64,000 bases of DNA from RCIO01 sp035555795. GTDB lineage: Bacteria; Pseudomonadota; Alphaproteobacteria; Rhizobiales; Rhizobiaceae. Location: NCBI GenBank assembly GCA_035555795.1, contig DATMGE010000066.1:3053-67052 (forward strand), written 5' to 3'. Positions 56,593 through 64,000 of the stretch are shown one piece after another; positions within the stretch are counted from its first letter, which is position 1; each line of letters opens with the position of its first letter. The position numbers and the translations under genes were made by a program. The notes under the pieces were generated by a model, which searched no databases, was not told the origin of the DNA, and saw only the letters and a program-made list of their open reading frames with translations.

Positions 56593-57666
56593 ATGTCGCA
56601 GACGCAGCAACAGATCCCCGTCACCGTGCTCACCGGTTATCTCGGCTCGGGCAAGACCACGCTGCTCAACCGCATCCTGTCGGAAGATCATGGCAAGCGC
56701 TACGCCGTGATCGTCAACGAATTCGGCGAGATCGGCATCGACAACGACCTGATCGTGGAATCCGACGAGGAAATCTACGAGATGAACAATGGCTGCATCT
56801 GCTGCACGGTGCGCGGCGATCTGATCCGCACCGTGGAAGGCCTGATGCGCCGCCCCGGCCGCTTCGACGCGATCCTCGTGGAGACGACCGGTCTGGCCGA
56901 CCCCGCGCCCGTGGCGCAAACCTTCTTCATGGATGACGACGTGCGGTCCAAGACCAAGCTCGACGCCGTCGTGGCCCTTGTCGACGCCAAGCATCTGCCG
57001 CTTCGCCTGAAGGATTCCAAGGAGGCCGAAGACCAGATCGCCTTCGCCGACGTGGTGGTCCTCAACAAGACCGACCTCGTGACGCCGGAAGAACTGCGCG
57101 ACGTGGAGGCCGCAGTGCGCGCCATCAATCCGGCCGCGAAAATCCACCGCACCCAGCGCTCCGGCGTGGCGCTCAGCGAGGTGCTCGACCGCGGCGCCTT
57201 CGACCTCAAGCGCGCGCTCGACAACGATCCGCACTTCCTCGACCACCATGATCACGATCACGACCATGAATGCGGTCCGGACTGCGATCACGACCACCAT
57301 CATCACGGCCACGATCATCATCACGGCCACGATCACGACCATCACGGCGAGGCCTCGGCGATCCACGACGTCACCGTGAAGTCGATCTCGCTGCGCGGCG
57401 GCGAGATGGACCCGCGGAAATTCTTCCCGTGGATCGAGAAGACCACGCAGATGGACGGGCCCAACATCCTGCGTCTCAAGGGCATCATCGCGCTGAAGGA
57501 CGATCCGGACCGCTATGTGCTGCAGGGCGTCCACATGCTGCTGGAGGGCGACCACCAGCGCGCATGGAAGGATGGCGAGAAGCACGAGACGCGCCTCGTC
57601 TTCATCGGCCGCGAACTCGACGAAGAGCGGCTGCGGCGCACCTTCGAAGCCTGCCAGGCGGCATAA
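56593..57666 (+). CDS. COG0523 GTPase (CobW/YjiA/ZNG1-like metallochaperone)
   Basis: A 357-residue G3E-family GTPase that delivers metals, typically zinc, to client enzymes. Walker A is GYLGSGKTTLL, the metal-binding CxCC is NGCICCTVRGD, and NKTD is the base-recognition motif. A His/Asp-rich loop at about 215-253 (many HxH pairs with two Cys) is a likely zinc store. The C-terminal CobW-C domain ends the protein. No Zur box was visible upstream. The TTG of the next gene abuts its stop. Confidence 0.93.
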   Translation: MSQTQQQIPVTVLTGYLGSGKTTLLNRILSEDHGKRYAVIVNEFGEIGIDNDLIVESDEEIYEMNNGCICCTVRGDLIRTVEGLMRRPGRFDAILVETTGLADPAPVAQTFFMDDDVRSKTKLDAVVALVDAKHLPLRLKDSKEAEDQIAFADVVVLNKTDLVTPEELRDVEAAVRAINPAAKIHRTQRSGVALSEVLDRGAFDLKRALDNDPHFLDHHDHDHDHECGPDCDHDHHHHGHDHHHGHDHDHHGEASAIHDVTVKSISLRGGEMDPRKFFPWIEKTTQMDGPNILRLKGIIALKDDPDRYVLQGVHMLLEGDHQRAWKDGEKHETRLVFIGRELDEERLRRTFEACQAA

Positions 57667-58020
57667 TTGCCGCTGCTCATCGACCTCGCCGGGCAGGCGC
57701 TCGCCCCCGGCGACATCCTGCGGCTTTCCCAGAATTACGATCTCGGGCCGGGCTCCGGCCCGGTCGACCTCCTGGTCTACGATCCGCGCAGCGACGATTG
57801 CGGGCTCGGCGTCGTCACCGCCTCGGGCCGCAAGGCCGGCCTGATCCTGCATCATTTCCCCATTGCCAGCCGAGGCGCCGACGGCGGCCTCGCGGTGGAC
57901 TGGCTGATCGACAATTGGGATGACTGGTTCGTCTTCACCTATGCGAAGGATGCGCGTATTCCGGTCCGCGAAGCACGCGTCCTGCATCCGGATGCGCGCA
58001 CAATGCCCGAGGAGACCTGA
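57667..58020 (+). CDS. Possible Imm45-like orphan immunity protein
   Basis: A 117-residue acidic protein from a TTG that follows the COG0523 stop with no gap. The pattern GDILRL..VDLLVYD..LGVVTASGRKAGLI..VDWLIDNW..W resembles the Imm45 polymorphic-toxin immunity family as I remember it. No toxin gene is nearby. Alternatively it is an uncharacterised accessory protein of the metallochaperone operon. Confidence 0.6.
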   Translation: MPLLIDLAGQALAPGDILRLSQNYDLGPGSGPVDLLVYDPRSDDCGLGVVTASGRKAGLILHHFPIASRGADGGLAVDWLIDNWDDWFVFTYAKDARIPVREARVLHPDARTMPEET

Positions 58021-58024
58021 AACC

Positions 58025-58999
58025 GTGCCGACCATTGCCCCGCTCGACCTTCCCGGACATTGCATTGCCACGGCCTGGATCGGCGACGTGCCGCATTTCG
58101 CGCTTGCCGAAGGCACCGTCCACCGGCTGGCGGACGGCCATAAGGAAGTAACCGCGCATGACGGCCTGCTCTGCGCGCGGCCGACACTCGACGGCAAGGC
58201 GCTGATCACCGGTGGCGAGGACGGCAAGGTCCTATCGCTCGACGCGGGCGGCAATATCGTCACGCTCGCCGAGATCGGACGCAAATGGATCAACAGCGTC
58301 ACCGCCGGCCCGCAGGGCGCGATCGCCTTCGCCAGCGGGCGCGTTGCCTATGTGCGCATGCCGGACGGCACGCTGCGCGAATTCCAGCACCCGCGCTCGG
58401 CCGAGGACGTCGCCTTCGCCCCGAAGGGCCTGCGGATCGCGGTCGCGCGCTATAATGGCGCCACGCTGCATTTCCCCGCCGTCCAGGGAAAGCCCGTCGA
58501 GCTCGAATGGGCCGGCGCGCATACGCAGATCACCTTCTCGCCGGACGGCAATTTCCTCGTCACCGCCATGCAGGAAAACGCGTTGCACGGCTGGAAGCTC
58601 GCCGATGGCAAGCACATGCGCATGAGCGGCTATCCCGCCAAGGTGAAGAGCCTCTCCTGGGGGCCGAAGGGGCGCTGGCTGGCAAGCTCCGGCGCGCCGG
58701 CGGCCATCGTCTGGCCCTTCCAGGCCAAGGACGGGCCGATGGGCAAGGCGCCGCTGGAACTCGGCACGCGCGGCGACGCGCAGGTGACCGCCGTCGCCTT
58801 CCACCCGGCCGACGAGATCGTCGCCATCGGCTATGCCGACGGCATGGTGCTGGCTGCGCGCTGCGCCGACCAGAAGGAAGTGCTGCTGCGGCGCGGCGGC
58901 AAGGGACCGCTCACCGATCTGAGCTGGGACCGCGAAGGCCGCCGCATCGCCTTCGGCACCGAGACCGGCGATTGCGGCGTCATCGATATTGCCGGCTGA
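58025..58999 (+). CDS. WD40-repeat protein
   Basis: A 324-residue beta-propeller with about six to seven recognisable WD-type blades (LITGGEDGKVLSLDAGG, QITFSPDGNFLVTAMQ, SLSWGPKGRWLASSG, AVAFHPADEIVAIGYADG). GTG start with GAGGAG upstream. Rhizobial COG0523 genes are often followed by such a WD40 gene, so it may serve as scaffold for metal delivery; this is inference. Confidence 0.9.
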   Translation: MPTIAPLDLPGHCIATAWIGDVPHFALAEGTVHRLADGHKEVTAHDGLLCARPTLDGKALITGGEDGKVLSLDAGGNIVTLAEIGRKWINSVTAGPQGAIAFASGRVAYVRMPDGTLREFQHPRSAEDVAFAPKGLRIAVARYNGATLHFPAVQGKPVELEWAGAHTQITFSPDGNFLVTAMQENALHGWKLADGKHMRMSGYPAKVKSLSWGPKGRWLASSGAPAAIVWPFQAKDGPMGKAPLELGTRGDAQVTAVAFHPADEIVAIGYADGMVLAARCADQKEVLLRRGGKGPLTDLSWDREGRRIAFGTETGDCGVIDIAG

Positions 59000-59055
59000 C
59001 CACTCGACCCAGCATGCCACCGTTCCGCTGATACGGCCGGCAGCGGCATGAAACG

Positions 59056-60327
59056 CTATCTGATGAGCACCGCCCGCAGGTCGTTCACATTCGTGCCCGT
59101 CGGCCCCGGCGCGAACAGGTCGCCGACGGCGTCGAACGCCGTCCAGGCATCATTGCGGGCAAGTGCGGCGCGCGGATCGACGCCCGCCGCCCGCATGCGC
59201 GCCGCGCTTGTGTGATCGGCGAAAGCGCCGGCATTGTCCTCGGAACCGTCGATACCGTCAGTGTCGGCGGCGAAGGCATGAATGCCCGGCACGCCGTCGA
59301 TGCCGAGCGCCAGCGCCAGCAGGAATTCAGAATTGCGTCCGCCCTTGCCACCCTTACCGCGAATGGTGACGGTCGTCTCGCCGCCCGACAGAAGCAGCAC
59401 CGGCTTGTTGAACGGCCGGTCGCGCGTGGCGATCTCGCGCGCCATGGCCGCATGCATGCCGGCGATGTCGCGCGCCTCGCCTTCGATCGAATCCGACAGG
59501 ATGACCGCCTCGATGCCCTGCTCACGCGCCGCCTGGGCGGCAGCTTCGAGCGAGACGGCAGCCGAGGCGATCACCTCCACCGCATTGGCGGCGAAGCGCG
59601 GATCGTCGGGCCTCGGCGCATCGGCGGCGGCTTCGAGATGGCGCAAGGCAGCCGCTGGCAGGTCGAGCTTCCATGCTGCCACGATGTCGCGCGCATCCTG
59701 TCGGGTCGCCCCGTCCGGCACGGTCGGTCCGGATGCCACGAAGGCCGGATTGTCGCCGGGAATATCCGAAACGACCAGCGACACCACGCGCGCCGGATGC
59801 GCGGCCAGCGCGAGCCGCCCGCCCTTGATGGCGGAAAGGTGCTTGCGCACTGTGTTCATCGCCGAAATCGGCGCACCGGACGCAAGCAGCGCCTCGTTGA
59901 CGGCAATCTCGTCGGCGAGAGTCATGCCCTCCGGGGGTGACGGCAGCAGCGCCGAGCCCCCGCCCGAGACCAGCGCCACCACCAGGTCGTCGGCGGTCAG
60001 GCCGGAAACGGCGCTGAACAGTCGCTGTGAAGCGGCCAGCCCCGCCTCGTCGGGAACAGGATGTGCGGCCTCAAGCACCTCGATGCGCCTGCACGGCGCA
60101 CCATAGCCGTAGCGCGTGACGACCACGCCCTCCAGCGGCCCGTCCCAGACCTCCTCGAAGGCTTGCGCCATCTGCGCCGAGCCCTTGCCGGCACCGATGA
60201 CGATGGTGCGGCCCTTGGGACGTTCGGGCAGGTGTTTGCGGATCACGAGCCGCGGGTCGGCCGCCGAAACCGCGGCGGAGAAGAGCGAAGTGAAGAGCGC
60301 GTGGGGGGCGATTCGATCTAGCGGCAT
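59056..60327 (-). CDS. ttuD: Glycerate 2-kinase / hydroxypyruvate reductase family (DUF4147-MOFRL)
   Basis: A 423-residue protein: DUF4147 N-domain with GKGSAQMAQAFEEVWDG and VSGGGSALLPSPPEGM, then a C-terminal MOFRL domain (LLSGGETTVTIRGKGGKGGR, FAADTDGIDGSEDNAGA). This fold is the type II glycerate 2-kinase; older annotation calls it hydroxypyruvate reductase. It would convert glycerate to 2-phosphoglycerate, fitting the glyoxylate arm of purine breakdown encoded next door. Confidence 0.9.
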   Translation of the reverse strand: MPLDRIAPHALFTSLFSAAVSAADPRLVIRKHLPERPKGRTIVIGAGKGSAQMAQAFEEVWDGPLEGVVVTRYGYGAPCRRIEVLEAAHPVPDEAGLAASQRLFSAVSGLTADDLVVALVSGGGSALLPSPPEGMTLADEIAVNEALLASGAPISAMNTVRKHLSAIKGGRLALAAHPARVVSLVVSDIPGDNPAFVASGPTVPDGATRQDARDIVAAWKLDLPAAALRHLEAAADAPRPDDPRFAANAVEVIASAAVSLEAAAQAAREQGIEAVILSDSIEGEARDIAGMHAAMAREIATRDRPFNKPVLLLSGGETTVTIRGKGGKGGRNSEFLLALALGIDGVPGIHAFAADTDGIDGSEDNAGAFADHTSAARMRAAGVDPRAALARNDAWTAFDAVGDLFAPGPTGTNVNDLRAVLIR

Positions 60328-60348
60328 GGTGACCTCATCGGAAAACAG

Positions 60349-61659
60349 CTACCGCAATTCCCCCTTCGCCGCTCTTCCCGCAACATAGACCTCCCGAACC
60401 GCACGATCGTCGCCCAGCGTTTGCAGCAGGAAGAGTTCTTCCGCAAGTGTCTCGACCGTTTCCATGCGCAGGGCCATGGCGGGCGTGGCGCGGGAATCGA
60501 GCACCACGATGTCGGCATCCGTGCCTGCATCCAGCGTTCCGACATGCGCTTCCAGCGACAGCGCCTTGGCATTGCCCAGCGTGATCTGCCAGAAGGCGGC
60601 GAGCGGGTTGAGCTTCTCGCCCTGCAAGGCGATCACCTTGTAGGCTTCGTCCATGGTGCGCAGCATGGAATAGTTCGTGCCGCCGCCGACATCCGTGGCC
60701 GTCGCCACGCGCAGCGGCTTGCGGCGGCAGCGGTAGCGCTGGTAGTCGAACAGGCCCGAGCCGAGGAACAGGTTGGAGGTCGGGCAGAACACCGCCACCG
60801 AGCCCGAGTCCGACAGCGCATCCGCCTCGCGTTCGGACAGGTGGATGCAGTGGCCGAACAGCGCCTTCGGCCCCAGCAGGCCATAATGCGCATAGACATC
60901 CGTATAGTCCTTCGACCACGGATAGAGCTCCTGCGTGAAGGCGATTTCCGCGTGGTTCTCGGACAGATGCGTCTGCATATGCAGGTCCGGATGCTCGCGG
61001 CAGAGCGCGCCCGCCGCCTCCATCTGCTCCGGCGTCGAGGTGATGGCGAAGCGCGGCGTGATCGCATAGTGCAGCCGCCCCCTGCCGTGCCATTCGGCGA
61101 TCAGCGCTTTGCTGTCGTCATAGCCGGATTGCGCCGTATCGGTCAGCCCGTCGGGCGCATTGCGGTCCATCAGGCATTTGCCAGCGACAATGCGCATGTC
61201 GCGCGCCAGCGCCTCGGCGAAGAGCGCATCTGCGCTCTGCCGGTGCACCGTGCAATAGGCGGCGAAGGTCGTGGTGCCGTGGCGCACGGTCTCGTCGAGG
61301 AACAGCCGCGCGATGCGCCGCCCATGTTGGGCATCGCGGAACTTGGTTTCCTCCGGAAATGTGTAGTCGTTCAGCCAGTCGAGCAGTTCGGCCCCGTAGC
61401 TGGCGATCACCTGCATCTGCGGCATGTGCAGATGCGCATCGATGAAACCCGGCATGAGGAGATGCGGGCGATGATCCACGACCCTCGCCCCCTTTCCCTG
61501 CCCGGCGGCGATTTGCGCGAAATCCCCGACTGCGGCGATCCTGCCATCGCGGACCAGCACGCCGCCATCGTCCTCATAGCGGTAGGAAGCGCGGTCATCG
61601 GCGCTTTCCGGCTCGGTGATGAAGCTGAGCGTACGCCCGCGCAGGAGGAGTGTCGTCAC
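60349..61659 (-). CDS. guaD: Guanine deaminase
   Basis: A zinc amidohydrolase of 436 residues that converts guanine to xanthine. Metal ligands: HxH in PGFIDAHLHMPQ, HLSENHAEI, HCIHLSE and Asp in ATDVGGGTNYSML. The start is the GTG at 61659, overlapping the urate hydroxylase stop by 4 bp (GTGA), so the two are translationally coupled. Confidence 0.93.
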   Translation of the reverse strand: MTTLLLRGRTLSFITEPESADDRASYRYEDDGGVLVRDGRIAAVGDFAQIAAGQGKGARVVDHRPHLLMPGFIDAHLHMPQMQVIASYGAELLDWLNDYTFPEETKFRDAQHGRRIARLFLDETVRHGTTTFAAYCTVHRQSADALFAEALARDMRIVAGKCLMDRNAPDGLTDTAQSGYDDSKALIAEWHGRGRLHYAITPRFAITSTPEQMEAAGALCREHPDLHMQTHLSENHAEIAFTQELYPWSKDYTDVYAHYGLLGPKALFGHCIHLSEREADALSDSGSVAVFCPTSNLFLGSGLFDYQRYRCRRKPLRVATATDVGGGTNYSMLRTMDEAYKVIALQGEKLNPLAAFWQITLGNAKALSLEAHVGTLDAGTDADIVVLDSRATPAMALRMETVETLAEELFLLQTLGDDRAVREVYVAGRAAKGELR

Positions 61660-62873
61660 CGCCCAGCCTCCTCGAACCAGGCCACCAGCAGCGCGCGTTC
61701 CTCCGGCGTCATGGACGATACGTTGCCGGGCGGCATGGCGTGGCTGCGGCCGGCCTGCAGATAGATGTCCCGCGCATGCTCCGCGATCTGCACATCCGTA
61801 TCGAGATGGACGCCCTTGGGCGCGAAGACGATCCCGTCCCAGCCGGGTTCCGCCGCATGGCACATGGCGCAGCGGCCCATCACCGTGTCGCGCACGGCGG
61901 CAAAATGCGCCGACGCCATCATCGTCTCCGCCCGCGCCGAAGCGCGGGGCTCGCCGGTAAGCGCGGCCGGCACGGTCGACAGCCACATGATGATGATGAA
62001 GAGCACGGCCGAGGCGCCCCAGGTCCAGTGCGGATTGCCCTTCCGCGCATGCACGCTGTTGAAATAGTGCCGGATGAGCACGCCGATGATGAAGATCAGC
62101 GCCGCGATCACCCAGTTGAACTCCGTGGCATAGGCCAGCGGGTAGTGGTTGGAGAGCATCAGGAAGATGACGGGCAGCGTCAGGTAGTTGTTGTGGAGCG
62201 AGCGCGTCTTGGCGATCTTGCCGTATTTCGGGTCGGGCTTGCGCCCCGCGATCAGGTCCGCCACCACGATCTTCTGGTTGGGGATGATGATCAGGAAGAC
62301 ATTGGCCGACATGATCGTGGCCGTGAAGGCGCCCAGATGCAGGAAGGCGGCGCGGCCCGTAAAGAGATGCGTATAGCCCCAGGCGATGGCCACGAGGATC
62401 GGGAACAGGACCAGCATCAGCAGCGTGTCGTTGTCCGACAGCTTCGAGCGACAAAGCAGGTCGTAGATGATCCAGCCCACCGCCAGCGAGGCGATCGAGA
62501 TCAGGATAGCTGCCCATTGCGGCACGTCGAGCACGTTGCGGTCGATCAGATAGAGGTCGGCGCCGGCATAGTAGACGATGGCGAGCAGGAAGAAGCCCGA
62601 CAGCCAGGTGCTGTAGGATTCCCATTTGAACCAGGTCAGGTGCTCGGGCATGCGCGCCGGCGCGACCATATATTTCTGGATATGGTAGAAGCCGCCGCCA
62701 TGGACCTGCCACTCCTCGCCGCTGGCGCCTTCCGGCATGCCCTCGCGCTTCACAAGGCCGAGATCGAGCGCGATGAAATAGAAGGATGAGCCGATCCAGG
62801 CGATGGCCGTGATGACATGCAGCCAGCGTGCCGCGAAGCTCAGCCATTCCCAGAAGATCGCGTAGTCATACAT
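61656..62873 (-). CDS. puuD: Membrane urate hydroxylase PuuD with cytochrome c domain
   Basis: A 405-residue membrane protein. The N-terminal part has about eight helices (WLHVITAIAWIGSSFYFIAL) and the C-terminus a cytochrome c domain with CAMCH (about 339-343; GRCAMCHAAEPGWDG). PuuD oxidises urate to 5-hydroxyisourate and passes electrons to the respiratory chain instead of O2. With guaD and ttuD it marks purine catabolism; HIU hydrolase and later genes are not in the window. Confidence 0.93.
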   Translation of the reverse strand: MYDYAIFWEWLSFAARWLHVITAIAWIGSSFYFIALDLGLVKREGMPEGASGEEWQVHGGGFYHIQKYMVAPARMPEHLTWFKWESYSTWLSGFFLLAIVYYAGADLYLIDRNVLDVPQWAAILISIASLAVGWIIYDLLCRSKLSDNDTLLMLVLFPILVAIAWGYTHLFTGRAAFLHLGAFTATIMSANVFLIIIPNQKIVVADLIAGRKPDPKYGKIAKTRSLHNNYLTLPVIFLMLSNHYPLAYATEFNWVIAALIFIIGVLIRHYFNSVHARKGNPHWTWGASAVLFIIIMWLSTVPAALTGEPRASARAETMMASAHFAAVRDTVMGRCAMCHAAEPGWDGIVFAPKGVHLDTDVQIAEHARDIYLQAGRSHAMPPGNVSSMTPEERALLVAWFEEAGR

Positions 62874-62947
62874 GCGCTGCCCCGTAAATATCGCCGGATG
62901 AGTTTACGACGCGATCCTTTTGGTAAAAGAGGGGAGATATGCCATGA

Positions 62948-62967
62948 CTTTCAAAAAAATCTGAAAG
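62948..62967. promoter_or_regulatory. Candidate LysR-type operator
   Basis: CTTTCA-N8-TGAAAG, a perfect 6+6 inverted repeat, lies in the 129-bp gap between the divergent puuD and LysR genes, where a LysR regulator would bind. Confidence 0.45.
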
Positions 62968-63002
62968 CCGGCTGCCGATGCTGTAGGGGGAGGTGAAGGC
63001 TC

Positions 63003-63917
63003 ATGGCATATCTCGACAACATAGCCGTCTTCGTCCGCGTGGTGGAACTGGGCAACCTGTCGTCCGCCGGGCGCGACATGCGCGTCTCGCCTGCCGTGGC
63101 TTCCAACCGTATCAAGGAACTGGAAAAGCATCTCGGCGTGCGGCTCTTCAATCGCACGACCCGGCAACTGACCCCCACCGAGGCAGGCAGGGTCTATTAC
63201 GAAGGCGCCAAGAAGGTGCTGGAGGCGGTATCGGAAGCGGAGGCCGCCGTCGGCACGCTTTCGGGTCAGCCGCGCGGCACGATCCGGGTCACCGCGCCGC
63301 TGGGGCTCGGGCGCAGGCTCATCGCCTCGGGCATACCCGAATTCCGCGACCGCTATCCCGACATCGAGGTGCGGCTGCGCCTGTCCGACCACAATGTCGA
63401 TATCATGAAGGAAGGCATCGACGTCGCCTTCCGCCTCGGCCTGCTGGAGGATTCCAGCCTGCGCATGCGCGGCATCATGGATTGCGAGCGCGTGCTGGTG
63501 GCAGCACCGGCCTATCTGGAGAAGCGCGGCGAGCCTTTGCGACCGGAGCAACTGGTGGACGACCACCATGACTGCCTGCTGCTGCGCTTCCCCGGTGCCA
63601 AGGAATATCACTGGACGCTGCGGACGCCCGAAGGCCCGGTGCGCTACGACGTGGCGGGACCGTTCGATTCCGACGATGGCGACGTGCTGACGGGATGGGC
63701 GCTCGCCGGCCGCGGCATCGTCAACAAGCCGCGCTTCGACGTCGAACCCTTCATCCGCGACCGGCGCCTCAAGGTCATCCTGCCGGATTGTCCGCCCACG
63801 CCCGTCCAGCTCGCGGCGGTCTATCCGCACAAGAATTTCCAGGATCCGAAGGTGCGGCTGCTGCTCGACTTCATGGCGGATCGCTGCCAGCGCATGATCC
63901 GCGACATCCTGAAATGA
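63003..63917 (+). CDS. LysR-family regulator next to purine catabolism
   Basis: A 304-residue LysR protein of the CrgA/DmlR-like group: HTH at 6-60 (AVFVRVVELGNLSSAGRDMR, SPAVASNRIKELEKHL) and an effector domain from about 90 (TIRVTAPLGLGRRLI). GGGGGAGG precedes the ATG. Divergent position suggests it regulates puuD-guaD. Confidence 0.9.
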   Translation: MAYLDNIAVFVRVVELGNLSSAGRDMRVSPAVASNRIKELEKHLGVRLFNRTTRQLTPTEAGRVYYEGAKKVLEAVSEAEAAVGTLSGQPRGTIRVTAPLGLGRRLIASGIPEFRDRYPDIEVRLRLSDHNVDIMKEGIDVAFRLGLLEDSSLRMRGIMDCERVLVAAPAYLEKRGEPLRPEQLVDDHHDCLLLRFPGAKEYHWTLRTPEGPVRYDVAGPFDSDDGDVLTGWALAGRGIVNKPRFDVEPFIRDRRLKVILPDCPPTPVQLAAVYPHKNFQDPKVRLLLDFMADRCQRMIRDILK

Positions 63918-63919
63918 AA

Positions 63920-63940
63920 CGGCGGGCCGAGGGCCCGCCG
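63920..63940. terminator. Hairpin terminator near right edge
   Basis: Perfect 9-bp stem CGGCGGGCC / GGCCCGCCG with a GAG loop between the LysR gene and a gene entering from the right; T-rich tail on the minus strand. Confidence 0.6.
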
Positions 63941-63963
63941 CCTGTCGCTTCGATCTGCCGCCA

Positions 63964-64000
63964 CTACCAGGGGCGATACCAGCCTTCGACAACGGTCTGC
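63964..64000 (-). CDS. C-terminal fragment of a gene continuing past the window
   Basis: On the minus strand a frame ends QTVVEGWYRPW and TAG (63964-63966) and remains open to the edge. The aromatic, Arg-rich tail and the terminator just past its stop suggest a real gene whose body lies outside. Too short to name. Confidence 0.4.
   Translation of the reverse strand, partial: QTVVEGWYRPW

Noticed and set aside
57237..57355. Short direct repeats suggestive of CRISPR or VNTR
   Set aside because: They are alternating His/Asp codons of the metal-binding loop in the COG0523 gene.
60349..62847. Apparent 832-residue guanine deaminase with a long N-terminal extension
   Set aside because: The extension is an off-frame reading of puuD; the real start is the GTG at 61659.

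Overview
This 64 kb window is high-G+C chromosomal DNA of an alphaproteobacterium. It most resembles Rhizobiales, and the Phyllobacteriaceae/Mesorhizobium group in particular. That placement is inference from protein style, gene neighbourhoods (petABC, tesA-ybbA-ybbP, the DUF1285-nudix-cca block beside moxR-DUF58-DUF4159) and rhizobial-type intergenic palindromic repeats. Most of the window looks like ordinary core chromosome. I saw no rRNA, tRNA, CRISPR array, prophage or insertion sequence.

Layout. 1-7.3 kb: a lipoprotein cut by the left edge, prs, an Fsr-like MFS exporter, a DEAD-box helicase, rplY, pth and a RibD-C reductase. 7.4-11.7 kb: ychF, a MaoC pair, apt, and a YafY regulator followed by VOC and EVE proteins. 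11.8-14.5 kb: the cytochrome bc1 operon petABC. 14.7-18.9 kb: a DUF6665 protein and two tandem ABC exporter half-transporters. 19-24.6 kb: several very small genes, arylamine N-acetyltransferase, trmL, hemF with an FNR-type box, a periplasmic hydrolase, and a LysR gene facing a 57-residue small gene. 24.6-34.2 kb: cca, nudix and DUF1285 divergent from moxR, DUF58, DUF4159 and a large membrane protein. 34.2-38.8 kb: the lower beta-ketoadipate genes pcaIJF with pcaR, bracketed by inverted copies of an intergenic repeat. 38.9-44.2 kb: small metabolic genes and tesA/ybbA/ybbP.

44.3-46.6 kb is the most interesting part. A cobalamin riboswitch precedes a DUF1852 gene and a 'core' methionine synthase that has only the zinc/homocysteine catalytic barrel. 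This pair matches the recently described MesD/DUF1852 system, which makes methionine without methyl-folate or B12, needs oxygen, and has an unknown methyl donor. The riboswitch suggests it is a backup used when B12 is scarce. Its G+C is visibly lower than the surroundings, so lateral acquisition is likely.

46.8-64 kb: a Bax-inhibitor-1 protein, a TRAP transporter whose permease and binding-protein genes converge, a glutamine-amidotransferase-type hydrolase, a D-2-hydroxyacid dehydrogenase with a LacI regulator that seems to start at CTG next to a perfect operator palindrome, a DMT exporter with MarR, a creatininase-family gene, and a COG0523 metallochaperone followed by a possible orphan immunity protein and a WD40 protein. 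The region ends with glycerate kinase, guanine deaminase and membrane urate hydroxylase beside a LysR regulator, a purine salvage/catabolism group. Functions come from recognised families and motifs; no database search was run.
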